A stretch of 59,603 nt of DNA, from NCBI GenBank assembly GCA_002441265.1, contig DJVQ01000014.1, positions 1 through 59,603 on the forward strand, read 5' to 3'. Positions 50,541 through 59,009 of this stretch are shown here, piece by piece; the first letter of the stretch is position 1, and every line of letters starts with the position of its first letter. This DNA is from Syntrophaceae bacterium UBA6252. GTDB lineage: Bacteria; Desulfobacterota; Syntrophia; Syntrophales; UBA6807. Made by a program: the position numbers and the translations under genes. The notes under the pieces were generated by a model, which saw only the letters and a list, made by a program, of their open reading frames with translations, ran no database searches and was not told where the DNA came from.

Positions 50541-51926
50541 ATGTCCGATCTCTTTCAGATCATGAACACAACCAAGCAGGCCATCCTGTCCCATACGACG
50601 GCGATCAGCGTGACCAGCGGAAACATCGCCAACGTGAACACCGAAGGCTATTCGAGGCTTCGTCCCGTTTTCGGGTCCAAGGGAACCATCAGCGCCGGGG
50701 CGGTGGACATCGAAGTGGGCGTCGAGATTTCCACCATCGAGAGGATCTACAACCGGTACCTGGAAACGCAGGTCGTGGAACAGGCGCAGGAGGTCGGCTA
50801 CAACCAGGTCCAAAGCGATCTGCTGGGCCAGGTGGACGGGATCTTCGACGAGTCCGACGGGGGGGGCATCAACGAACTCATGTCCGCGTTCTGGAATGCC
50901 TGGTCCGACCTGTCCGCCAGCCCCGAAGGCTACGAGGAGCGGGACGCCCTCGTGTCCGCCGCCCGGAACCTGACCCAGGCTTTTCAGGAGCGTTCGCGGG
51001 AACTCACCGACGTCCAGGCGGACGCGAACGAGACGCTTGCGTCGAATATCGAGAGCCTGAACGGGTACCTGAGCGAGATGGCGGACCTGAACGATAAGAT
51101 CGTCGAGGTGGAAATCACCGGCGGCACCGCCTCCGATCTGCGGGACAAACGGTCCACCCTTCTGAAGACCGTGTCGGGCATGATCGAACTCGACTACTAC
51201 GAAGCCTCGGACGGTTCCCTGAGCGTCTTTCTGTCCGACGGACGTTCCCTGGTGGAGGGCGGCGTGTCCCACGCCCTCGACGTGGCCGTGAATCCGTCGA
51301 ACGACAACTATTACGACATCGTCTTCGAGAGCGACCCGGGAACCGCCATCAACGACCAGATTCACAGCGGCGAAATCGCAGGACTTCTCAGCGTAAGGGA
51401 CGATCTCATCCCCGGGTATCTGAGCGACCTGGACGATCTCGCCAACAACCTCGTGAGCGCCGTCAACAGCCGGCACGGGCAGGGATTTGACCTGAACGGG
51501 GATTCGGGGGGAAACTTTTTCGCCGTCGGATCGGGAGCGAGGGACATGGAAGTGGATGCGGCGATCCTGGCGGATTCGGGGAAAATCGCCGCCGCGACCA
51601 CCGTCGACGGGAACGGGGACAATGCGCTGCTCATTTCCGAGATCCAGGACAGCCTCATCATGAAGGGAAACACCCTCACCGTGGGGAGTTTTTACAGTTC
51701 CCTGGTCTCCAGGGTCGGCGGGGACGTCCAGAACGCATCCCGGTCCCTGGAACATCAGACGCTGATCCAGGAACAATACGAAACCAGCATGGAGTCCCTT
51801 TCCGGGGTCTCTCTGGACGAGGAGATGATGAATCTGATCCGGTACCAGATGGGATACAATGCGGCGGGGAAACTGTGCGCGGTGGTGTCCGAAATGATGG
51901 ACACCCTGATCGCCCTCGGTGAATGA
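50541..51926 (+). CDS. flgK: Hook-filament junction protein FlgK
   Basis: 461 residues. N-terminal LSHTTAISVTSGNIANVNTE and C-terminal LEHQTLIQEQYETSMESLSG with VSLDEEMMNLIRYQMGYNAA are the flagellin-type D0/D1 helices of FlgK. It joins the hook to the filament and is a late export substrate. Confidence 0.96.
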   Translation: MSDLFQIMNTTKQAILSHTTAISVTSGNIANVNTEGYSRLRPVFGSKGTISAGAVDIEVGVEISTIERIYNRYLETQVVEQAQEVGYNQVQSDLLGQVDGIFDESDGGGINELMSAFWNAWSDLSASPEGYEERDALVSAARNLTQAFQERSRELTDVQADANETLASNIESLNGYLSEMADLNDKIVEVEITGGTASDLRDKRSTLLKTVSGMIELDYYEASDGSLSVFLSDGRSLVEGGVSHALDVAVNPSNDNYYDIVFESDPGTAINDQIHSGEIAGLLSVRDDLIPGYLSDLDDLANNLVSAVNSRHGQGFDLNGDSGGNFFAVGSGARDMEVDAAILADSGKIAAATTVDGNGDNALLISEIQDSLIMKGNTLTVGSFYSSLVSRVGGDVQNASRSLEHQTLIQEQYETSMESLSGVSLDEEMMNLIRYQMGYNAAGKLCAVVSEMMDTLIALGE

Positions 51927-51944
51927 GGAAAGGAACGATAGGCC

Positions 51945-53147
51945 ATGATCACCCGGGTAACGGAAAAGATCAAATTCGATCTCGTCAACAGCAGCCTTTT
52001 TCGCGTGCAGGACCAGTACACGGAATTGATCGAAAAGGCGTCGAGCATGAAGGAGGTGAACCGTCCTTCCGACGATCCTCTTGGAATGGGAAAGATCCTG
52101 GACTACCGGTCGTCCCTGTCGTACATCGAACAGTGCGACGGAAACATCAGCACCGCCCGCTCCTGGCTGACCGTCACCGAGTCGAAGCTGACGTCGGTGT
52201 ACGACATCCTCGTGGAGATCAAGGAAACGGCCCTGTCCCAGGGGAGTGACACCGCTTCCACGGAAACCCGGCAGATCGCGGCGGCCTCCCTGGAGACCCT
52301 TATCGACGAACTCCGTTCCCTGGCCAACTCCAAGCTCGGCGACCGGTATCTTTTCAGCGGGACCAGAACGGACACGGAGCCCTTTTCGGAAACGGCCTCG
52401 CCGGCGAGGGCCGACGCGCCCGTCGCCGGGAGCGGCAACGCCTTCGACGGGACCGCCGCCACCGGCGGGAGCTACACGGGTGACGCGAACCGCACCTATG
52501 TGGTGAAGATCGCGTCGGGGGGGGCTTTCGGGACCGCAACGTACCAGCTCTCCTCCGACGGGGGAAAGACCTGGGGGACCGAAACCGCCGTTCCGGGGAC
52601 GGGGGTGATTTCCCTGGGGGACGGCCTCGAAATGACGCTGACCGCCGGCACGGCGGACCTCGCCGCCGGCGACCTCTTCACCGTCCGCGCATACGCCGAG
52701 GGATATTACAACGGCAACGGGGAGGCGCTGTCCCTGGAAATGGCGAAGGGGGTGGTCCTGGAATACGGTGTTTCCGGGGAAGATGTGTTCACCGCCCAGG
52801 GCGCGTCGGGGGGAACGGATCTCTTCGCCATGCTGGAGGATCTCAAGACGGCCCTCGAGGGGGACGACGCCGACGGGATTCTGGCCCAGCTGGACGCCAT
52901 CGACGGGTCCATCGCCTCGGTGAGCCGTTACACGGCGAAATGCGGGAGCCTTTCGAACAACCTGGACATCCTGGAACAGGGAAACGAGGAACTGGATCTC
53001 CGCATCACCGAACTCTGCTCGGAGATCGAGGACGCCGACATGACGAAGTTGATCACCGACTACTCGGCCAAGGAAGTCGCGCTCCAGGCCTGCTATGAAA
53101 TGTCCTCCAGGCTGGGAAGCCTGAGCATTCTCGATTATATCGGTTAG
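51945..53147 (+). CDS. flgL: Hook-filament junction protein FlgL
   Basis: 400 residues. MITRVTEKIKFDLVNSSLFR at the N-terminus with EVNRPSDDPLGMGKILDYR, and a C-terminal helix ending ACYEMSSRLGSLSILDYIG. The middle (about 145-250) is an insertion with Ig-like strands (NRTYVVKIASGGAFGTATYQ), explaining the length above the roughly 300 residues common elsewhere. Confidence 0.95.
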   Translation: MITRVTEKIKFDLVNSSLFRVQDQYTELIEKASSMKEVNRPSDDPLGMGKILDYRSSLSYIEQCDGNISTARSWLTVTESKLTSVYDILVEIKETALSQGSDTASTETRQIAAASLETLIDELRSLANSKLGDRYLFSGTRTDTEPFSETASPARADAPVAGSGNAFDGTAATGGSYTGDANRTYVVKIASGGAFGTATYQLSSDGGKTWGTETAVPGTGVISLGDGLEMTLTAGTADLAAGDLFTVRAYAEGYYNGNGEALSLEMAKGVVLEYGVSGEDVFTAQGASGGTDLFAMLEDLKTALEGDDADGILAQLDAIDGSIASVSRYTAKCGSLSNNLDILEQGNEELDLRITELCSEIEDADMTKLITDYSAKEVALQACYEMSSRLGSLSILDYIG

Positions 53148-53156
53148 GAGAACTCC

Positions 53157-53411
53157 ATGCTGGTTCTGACAAGGAAGTCAGGAGACGGGATCCGGATCGG
53201 GGACTCCATCGTGGTGACCGTTCTCGAAATCCGGGGGAAGCAGGTGAAGCTCGGCATCACGGCCCCGGCGGACCTTTCCGTTCATCGTGAGGAGATCTAC
53301 CGGATGATCCGGGAGCAGAATGAAATGGCCTCCCTCTCGGACGGAATGGACGTCACGGGAGTGAAGGAGGCCTGGCGGACGCTCAACGAGGCAGAAGGAA
53401 TAAAGACATGA
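53157..53411 (+). CDS. csrA: Carbon storage regulator CsrA (RNA-binding translation regulator)
   Basis: 84 residues. MLVLTRKSGDGIRIGDSIVV and the GKQVKLGITAPADLSVHREE strand-helix give a full CsrA. CsrA binds GGA sites in leaders such as that of flagellin. The tail after residue 60 is longer than in E. coli (61). It overlaps fliW by 4 nt; FliW is its protein antagonist. Confidence 0.96.
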   Translation: MLVLTRKSGDGIRIGDSIVVTVLEIRGKQVKLGITAPADLSVHREEIYRMIREQNEMASLSDGMDVTGVKEAWRTLNEAEGIKT

Positions 53412-53902
53412 AGATTCCAACGGCACGATTCGGCGAAATCGATGTGGATCCGTCCCGGATCATCGACATGCCGGGGGGGATTCCCGGGTTCGAACACCTG
53501 AGGCGGTATGTTCTTCTGACCCACAGGGAGAACCATCCGTTCCTGTGGCTGCAGGCGGTGGACGACGGGAGGATCGCTTTCGTCGTGGTCAACCCGTTCC
53601 TCTTCCAGGTTTCCTATGAGCCGGAGATCCCCGATGACGTGGTGCGGAAGCTCTCCATCGGGAAGGAGGAGGATGTGGTGGTCCTCGTGATCGTGACGAT
53701 TCGGAAGGATCCCTTCCGGCTGACGGCCAACCTGCGGGCGCCCATCGTGGTGAACGGAAACAACCGCCGGGGCATGCAGGTGATCCTCGAGGATCACGAA
53801 TACCCGATCCAGTTTTCCCTCCTCAAGACCCCCGTTCTGGAAGCGGAGGCGGGTTCGGCGCGGAAGGAAATGGCGATTTCAACGGCGCTCGGCGGTGTGT
53901 GA
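53408..53902 (+). CDS. fliW: Flagellar assembly factor FliW (CsrA antagonist)
   Basis: 164 residues. Conserved FliW features are DMPGGIPGFEHLRRYVLLTH, FLWLQAVDDGRIAFVVVNP and PIVVNGNNRRGMQVILED. FliW binds either CsrA or flagellin, so free flagellin releases CsrA to block flagellin translation. Pairing with csrA in one operon is the known arrangement. Confidence 0.95.
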   Translation: MKIPTARFGEIDVDPSRIIDMPGGIPGFEHLRRYVLLTHRENHPFLWLQAVDDGRIAFVVVNPFLFQVSYEPEIPDDVVRKLSIGKEEDVVVLVIVTIRKDPFRLTANLRAPIVVNGNNRRGMQVILEDHEYPIQFSLLKTPVLEAEAGSARKEMAISTALGGV

Positions 53903-53943
53903 GAAGAATACCTGAAGGAGGGGATTTTTCGATTAGGGGGAAA

Positions 53944-54303
53944 TCAGACCGTTTCGCTGAAGATCATGCCTGCCACTTCCTGCATTTTCACATAGAGCCT
54001 CTGCAGTTCCTCCGCCGGGATCTCCCGGATGGTTTGCCCCGTATCCTTGTCGATGACGGCGATGGACATCCTTTCGTTGTTCCGGCCGTACGGCGTGAAG
54101 GCGATGCTCACGTTCATCCGGTCGATGTAGTCCTGAAGCTGGGCGACGATCTTTTCCGTTGCGATCGTCGATTCTTCCGGAGAAGCCGGCTCGCCCGATT
54201 TAGCGGGCGTTCCCGGGGAGACCTTTGCCGCCGGGGTTGATTCCTGCGGGAGGGTATCCGTCCGGACAGCCCCCTGTCTGCCGCTGATGGAAAAAATTTC
54301 CAT
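53944..54303 (-). CDS. flaG: FlaG family protein
   Basis: 119 residues from ATG 54303, preceded by AAAGGAGG. The C-terminal half has the FlaG signature (VAQLQDYIDRMNVSIAFTPY, MSIAVIDKDTGQTIREIPAE, LQRLYVKMQEVAGMIF). FlaG affects filament length in other species. It is last in the fliC-fliD-fliS-fliT-flaG order on the minus strand. Confidence 0.9.
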   Translation of the reverse strand: MEIFSISGRQGAVRTDTLPQESTPAAKVSPGTPAKSGEPASPEESTIATEKIVAQLQDYIDRMNVSIAFTPYGRNNERMSIAVIDKDTGQTIREIPAEELQRLYVKMQEVAGMIFSETV

Positions 54304-54366
54304 GATCCGTCCTCCTTTCATTGATGGATTGTTTTGATCACCTTTTTTTCGTAGAATCTGACAACG

Positions 54367-54828
54367 TTATCCTTTCACATCCAGAAACCGGGCGGGGCTT
54401 TCCCGGCCGGTTCCGTAAACGCCGGTCCTCACCCGGCCTCCTCCCCTGGAGAGGAGGTGCTGGATCTGGTTCGCCAGGCTTCCGCAGCCCGACAGAATCC
54501 CGGACTCGATGCTTCGGTTGATTTCCAATGCTTTCCGGACGATTACGGCCATCCGTTCCAGGATCTTCCCGGAATCGGAACCGTCCCGGGCCGCGGGAAG
54601 ATCCGGTTTTTTCCCCCGGTAGCGGAGATCGTTGATCATTCCGTCAATCCGGTCGATTTCCCGGATGCACCGGTCCCGGTTTTCAAGATGTCCGGCCGTC
54701 CTTTCCATGTCCTCCTGATTGACCGTTTCCTGGAGAAGTTCGGTCAGTTTGAGAAATTCCGAAAGCTTCTGGAATTTCCGCTGGAGGTATTCATTGTAGA
54801 GAACTTCGGGATCGCGTTGCCGTTCCAT
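54367..54828 (-). CDS. fliT: FliT-like flagellar chaperone
   Basis: 153 residues, helical and rich in charged residues (RKFQKLSEFLKLTELLQETV, LENRDRCIREIDRIDGMIND). Size, helical content and place right after fliS fit FliT, the chaperone of FliD. Sequence conservation in this family is low, so position carries weight. Confidence 0.75.
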   Translation of the reverse strand: MERQRDPEVLYNEYLQRKFQKLSEFLKLTELLQETVNQEDMERTAGHLENRDRCIREIDRIDGMINDLRYRGKKPDLPAARDGSDSGKILERMAVIVRKALEINRSIESGILSGCGSLANQIQHLLSRGGGRVRTGVYGTGRESPARFLDVKG

Positions 54829-54829
54829 G

Positions 54830-55273
54830 TCAGTACGCTCCGGAAATGGACGGATGCAGGATTTCCCTTCTCTGCCGGTCCCCGCCGTATTCTTTCACGG
54901 TGCGGGGGACGGGTGCGGCGGCTTCGGTGGAAAGCCCCTTCCATCCGGACAGGAGCTCTTCGAGGAGCCCTGCCACCTCCTCGAACGTCTTCGTGTCCCG
55001 GCGGAGGTCCCCGTCCTGAACGCGGCGCATCATGTAATGATAGAGACCGTCGAGGTTTTTCGCCACTTCCCCCCCCCGCCGCATATCGAGGGACTGCTGG
55101 AGAACGTGAACGATATCGAGAAATTTCTTGATATTGTCCTTTTTGGCCTCGTATTTTTTCGCGAGGCAGTTTGCCTGGGCAAGCCGCAGGCTCCGGATCG
55201 CCTCCTCGTAGCACAGAACGACGAGCCGGATCGGGTCGGCCGTGTTGACTTCCGTTTTTTTATAGGGATTCAT
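54830..55273 (-). CDS. fliS: Flagellin export chaperone FliS
   Basis: 147 residues from ATG 55273, chosen because AGGAGG lies 7 nt upstream and the product starts MNPYKKTEV, the standard FliS start. Further motifs are RLVVLCYEEAIRSLRLAQ, IVHVLQQSLDMRRGGEVAKN, and LDGLYHYMMRRV. FliS keeps flagellin unfolded for export. Confidence 0.94.
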   Translation of the reverse strand: MNPYKKTEVNTADPIRLVVLCYEEAIRSLRLAQANCLAKKYEAKKDNIKKFLDIVHVLQQSLDMRRGGEVAKNLDGLYHYMMRRVQDGDLRRDTKTFEEVAGLLEELLSGWKGLSTEAAAPVPRTVKEYGGDRQRREILHPSISGAY

Positions 55274-55350
55274 TCCCGTTCCTCCTGAAGGTGTTGTCAT
55301 TTGATGCATTTACCCCATTGCCCCCGTGTGTCTTTGCCGCGGCGCCGGGA

Positions 55351-58300
55351 TCACTGGAAAAGCGCCGTCAGCTGGGTCGTAAGCCAGGTGCTTGTGGTCT
55401 GAAACTTGCTGAGCATCAGCTCCATGGCGACGTATTTGGCGGTCATGGATTCTTTCTTGCGGGTCAGGAAGTCGTTCATTTCGTCGATCTTCGTTTCCAG
55501 CTCGTCGATGCTGTTCTGGAGGGACTCCTTCTTGAAGGTGACGTACCCGTCGTCGCTGGAGGTGATGGCCTCGAGGGTCCTGCTGAACGATTCTCCCACC
55601 CCCACGGTGACCGTCACCGTCCCCGCGTCTTCCATCGCGGTGTCTCCCGTGTATTTCACGACCAGTCCCGCCGTCTTTCCCGATGTCGAGGTGCCCGTCA
55701 GCACCTGCCCCGCACCGGACGCGGTTTCTCCGTTGATGGAACCGACCACGTCGAGTCCCTGGGTCGTTTCGTTCACCAGCCCCAGGGAAAGATTCCGCTC
55801 CGTCAGGCCGAAGGTTCCCAGGTCGAGGTTCGAGCCCTCCCCCTCGTTGTTGGCGGTGAGGGTGAGCGACAGGCTTCCCTCGCCCGAGACGAGGCTTTCC
55901 AGGACGATTTTTCCGTCCTCGATCCGGGCGTTCACGACCCCGGAGCCTCCGAAGGCGGTCTCGATCTCGTCGAGAAGGCTCCCGATGTCCCGGAAGGCCC
56001 CGGCATCATAGAGGTCGTACGTCACGGGCCCCACGTCCGCGCCTCCCAGGGTGACCCCCGAGATGGTGAGGGTGTCTCCCTCGCCCACGGTCGTTCCGTA
56101 AAGCTCGTTCCATGTCGTCGTTTCATCCGCCAGGATCTCGCCCGACGAATCCGCCGTGGTGAGGGCGGTGTCGGACACCCGCATTTCCTGGATATCGCCC
56201 CCGGTCTGGGAGACGGTGAAGCTCGAGGAACTGCCGTAGCTGTCGTGGGTGAGGGTGAGATGCCCCGCCCCGTCGTCGGAAGCAGTGACCGCCAGGGCGT
56301 AGCGTCCCTGCCGGCTTCCGTCGCTTCCGTCCTCGGAGACGTCGACCGTGCCGAAGGTGAGCTGGTGTGCCTCCTCCATGTCGAAGGAAATGTCGAGGCG
56401 GCTTGCTCCGGTGGTTTCGTCGGTGATGACGATGCGGCCTTCCTCGTCGATCGAGGCCGTCACCGTCCCGTCGTAGACCGATTCGATCGCCGTGAGGAGC
56501 CCCTGGACCGTATCGGATGCGACACTGTCGATCTCATAGACCCCCGAAACGGTATTTCCCGAATGGTCCGTCCCGGAAAAGCTGATCCGGTTGCCGTCTT
56601 CGAGATTGGCCGAGTTCGCCCCAACGTAGACCTGGTCCCAGGTGGTCTCCGCCGTGAGGGCCGTGGAGGAGCCTTCCCCTTCGTAAAGTTTCACCGCCCC
56701 CACCTGGACCTCCGCGCGGGCCGTGTCCATCTCGGCGTTCACGGCGTCCACCATCTCGGAGAGGGTCATGCCCGCCGTGAGTTCCACCCTGGCGCTGTAT
56801 CCCGAAACGGTCACGGCGAGGGTCACGTCATCGGAGAGCCCCCCGGACAGGTCCGTCGTTCCGGTGGCCGTCCCCTTCGTCGCCGCCTGGTCGATCCTGA
56901 CGGTGTAGGCCCCGGCATCGGTGTCCTCGCTCGAGGAGACATACTCGAGATCGGCGCCGTCCGTCGTCCCCTTGACGGCGAACAGGCTCACGATGTCGCT
57001 GAAGTTGCTCTCCAGGTAGTCTCCAAGCGTGGTCATGTCGGTGGTCAGAAGCCCGTCGTCGCCGATGCTGATGCCGACGAAGCTGAGGTAGGAGAAATCG
57101 GTGTCCACGCCCCACACGCTCTGGAGGAGGGCCGATGTGAGATCGGTCTTCACCGACGAAAGGGTGCCGTCGCCGAAGAGGACGCCTCCCGTCGTTTCGC
57201 TTTCCTCGTCGTAGGACTGCTGTTCGCTGATATAGGAGGCCACGGTGTTGTAGCTGGTCACGAAAGCCGTGATTTTCGACAGGATGGTGCTGGTGTCCCG
57301 GGTAACGGAGAGGGTGATCGTGGTTTCCTCGTCCGCCTGGAGCAGGTCGAGGGTGACCCCCTCGATGGCGTCGGAAATGGAGTTGCTGCTGCTCGTGATG
57401 GTGGCTCCGTCGATTTCCACGATGCCGTCGGTGCCCGCGACGACTTCCCTTGACCGGAGGACCTCCGCCGTTCCCAGGTCGCCGCCCGTGGCGAAGTTGA
57501 GGGTGTCGTCGGCCGACTCGTCGGAGTTTTTCACCGAGAGCTGTACCGCAAGCGTGCTTTCCCCGGTGGTGTTGTCCACGATCTTGAGCCTGCCGTCGCC
57601 GGTGATGGATGCCGTCACGTCTCCGTAGACCTCCTCGATTTTCGCGAGGAGATCCCCCACCGTCGTGTCGTCGCCGATGATGAGGCTTTCCGCCGGGGAG
57701 AGGCTGACCGCCCCGCCCGCGGTGTCCGTTCCGGTCATGTGGATGAAATCGCCCGCCGCGTACCCGCTGTAGCCGTCCAGGTCCCTGAGAAGGGTGTCCG
57801 CGGTGATGGCTTCGGCGCCGCTCGTGTTCTGAATGTCCCCCTCCACGCCCATGACGTCGGAGAAACCGCCCCGGATCACTCCCAGCGTTTCCAGGATGTT
57901 GGCCGAATCGGTGTAGGTGTTGGACCCGCCTTCGATGAAAAGCCGGTAGACCGTTTCCCCGTCATTCGTCTCGCTCACCACGGACGCCGAGACCCCCGCG
58001 CCGGTAAGCTTCCCGGCGATGGCGTCGAGCGAGTCCGCGGAAAGATCGATCTCGATTTCCGTGGCGTTTACCAGGATCGTTCCGCTCCCGGCCGACGTGA
58101 GCTCGAGAAGGTTCCCGACGGCGATGTCGTCGCTCGTGAAGGTGCTGCTCTTGTCCCCTCCCGCGGTGTGGTATTGCGCCGTCCGGGTGCCGTCGGTGAA
58201 GCCGAGCAGGTTCAGGATGTCCGAGGAGCCGCCGTTGGCGATGCCGATGCCGGCCTCCCCCGTGTCGTCGCTGGAGATGGAGAGCCGGTAGTCCCCCGTT

Positions 58301-58821
58301 CCGTACCGGACGACGGTCGCGGTGACTCCGGCCCCGGCGTCGTTGATCCGGTCCCGGAGATCGTTCAGGCTGTCCCCGGCATCGATGGTGACGGTGACCC
58401 CGTTGATGACGATGTCCCCGGCGTAGGAGGACCCGAGGTCCTCCGTGGGGCTCGTGAAGGAGTCCGAAGAGATCTTTTGCGCCGTCGCCGTCTGGAGGAC
58501 GGTGACCGAATAGGTTCCGGGGACGGCTTCGTCGGAGATGGAAACGGACAGGAGGTCCGAGGCATCCACGGAGGCGCTGCTGGAGGTCAGCTTGGAGGTG
58601 AAGGCGAGGAAGTCCTCGGTGGAGCTTATTGCCGCCGCCGCCGTCTTGAGCGAAAGGAGCTTCGTGTTGAAGGTCTGCCACTCGGACAGCTTGCTCTCGA
58701 GGGCGCTTTTTCTTTCCTCGACGAGGGTGACCCTCTCCTGGTCGATGGCGATGAGCGAGTCGATCATGGATGCCCAGTCGAATCCGCTCGAAAGGCCGCT
58801 GATGAGATTGGTGCTTGCCAC
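55351..58821 (-). CDS. fliD: Filament cap protein FliD, very large (1156 residues) with repeated modules
   Basis: The start is GTG 58821 with AAGGAG upstream. N-terminal ISGLSSGFDWASMIDSLIAI and coiled coil, then the FliD_N strand AVPGTYSVTVLQTATAQ (about 95-115), are standard, as are the C-terminal helices (ELETKIDEMNDFLTRKKESM). In between, a second FliD_N-like strand (DAGAYTVRIDQAATKG, about 630) and at least three copies of a hook-IN-like unit (LLAKIEEVYGDVTASI at about 388, LLTAIESVYDGTVTASI at about 772, LLDEIETAFGG at about 947) enlarge the protein. Usual FliD has 450-700 residues. Confidence 0.92.
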   Translation of the reverse strand: MASTNLISGLSSGFDWASMIDSLIAIDQERVTLVEERKSALESKLSEWQTFNTKLLSLKTAAAAISSTEDFLAFTSKLTSSSASVDASDLLSVSISDEAVPGTYSVTVLQTATAQKISSDSFTSPTEDLGSSYAGDIVINGVTVTIDAGDSLNDLRDRINDAGAGVTATVVRYGTGDYRLSISSDDTGEAGIGIANGGSSDILNLLGFTDGTRTAQYHTAGGDKSSTFTSDDIAVGNLLELTSAGSGTILVNATEIEIDLSADSLDAIAGKLTGAGVSASVVSETNDGETVYRLFIEGGSNTYTDSANILETLGVIRGGFSDVMGVEGDIQNTSGAEAITADTLLRDLDGYSGYAAGDFIHMTGTDTAGGAVSLSPAESLIIGDDTTVGDLLAKIEEVYGDVTASITGDGRLKIVDNTTGESTLAVQLSVKNSDESADDTLNFATGGDLGTAEVLRSREVVAGTDGIVEIDGATITSSSNSISDAIEGVTLDLLQADEETTITLSVTRDTSTILSKITAFVTSYNTVASYISEQQSYDEESETTGGVLFGDGTLSSVKTDLTSALLQSVWGVDTDFSYLSFVGISIGDDGLLTTDMTTLGDYLESNFSDIVSLFAVKGTTDGADLEYVSSSEDTDAGAYTVRIDQAATKGTATGTTDLSGGLSDDVTLAVTVSGYSARVELTAGMTLSEMVDAVNAEMDTARAEVQVGAVKLYEGEGSSTALTAETTWDQVYVGANSANLEDGNRISFSGTDHSGNTVSGVYEIDSVASDTVQGLLTAIESVYDGTVTASIDEEGRIVITDETTGASRLDISFDMEEAHQLTFGTVDVSEDGSDGSRQGRYALAVTASDDGAGHLTLTHDSYGSSSSFTVSQTGGDIQEMRVSDTALTTADSSGEILADETTTWNELYGTTVGEGDTLTISGVTLGGADVGPVTYDLYDAGAFRDIGSLLDEIETAFGGSGVVNARIEDGKIVLESLVSGEGSLSLTLTANNEGEGSNLDLGTFGLTERNLSLGLVNETTQGLDVVGSINGETASGAGQVLTGTSTSGKTAGLVVKYTGDTAMEDAGTVTVTVGVGESFSRTLEAITSSDDGYVTFKKESLQNSIDELETKIDEMNDFLTRKKESMTAKYVAMELMLSKFQTTSTWLTTQLTALFQ

Positions 58822-58911
58822 GGCAGCTTTCTCCTTCGCAGGGAAATTTTTTCCTTCCTGTGTGTACTATCGGATGTTTGGAGCCATTTCTTGAGGCTTT
58901 TCCCGATATTC

Positions 58912-58927
58912 TGCAAAAGAAGGGCCA
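58912..58927 (-). promoter_or_regulatory. Sigma-54 promoter of fliD
   Basis: On the minus strand TGGCCCTTCTTTTGCA matches TGGCACG-N4-TTGCW at 10 of 12 defined bases with exact GG/GC spacing. It lies between the fliC terminator and the fliD start, 90 bp before the latter, so the cap gene can be read independently of flagellin. Confidence 0.65.
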
Positions 58928-58939
58928 AAGGGAGGGCCC

Positions 58940-58970
58940 AAAAAAGGGGGTCGCGGCGCGACCCCCTTTT
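58940..58970 (-). terminator. Strong intrinsic terminator of fliC
   Basis: GGGGGTCGC pairs with GCGACCCCC over a 3-nt loop, with runs of A before and T after on either strand. On the minus strand it follows the fliC stop by about 40 bp. It would limit read-through from flagellin into fliD. Confidence 0.85.
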
Positions 58971-59009
58971 CCCGGGGCTCCGTTGGAACGGAGCGGTTGG
59001 TCAGAAGTC

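Noticed and set aside
55291..57453. A 720-codon open frame on the plus strand opposite fliD
   Set aside because: The opposite strand has a clear FliD with conserved ends and ribosome site; the plus-strand product is Arg/Gly/Val-rich and matches no family I recognise.
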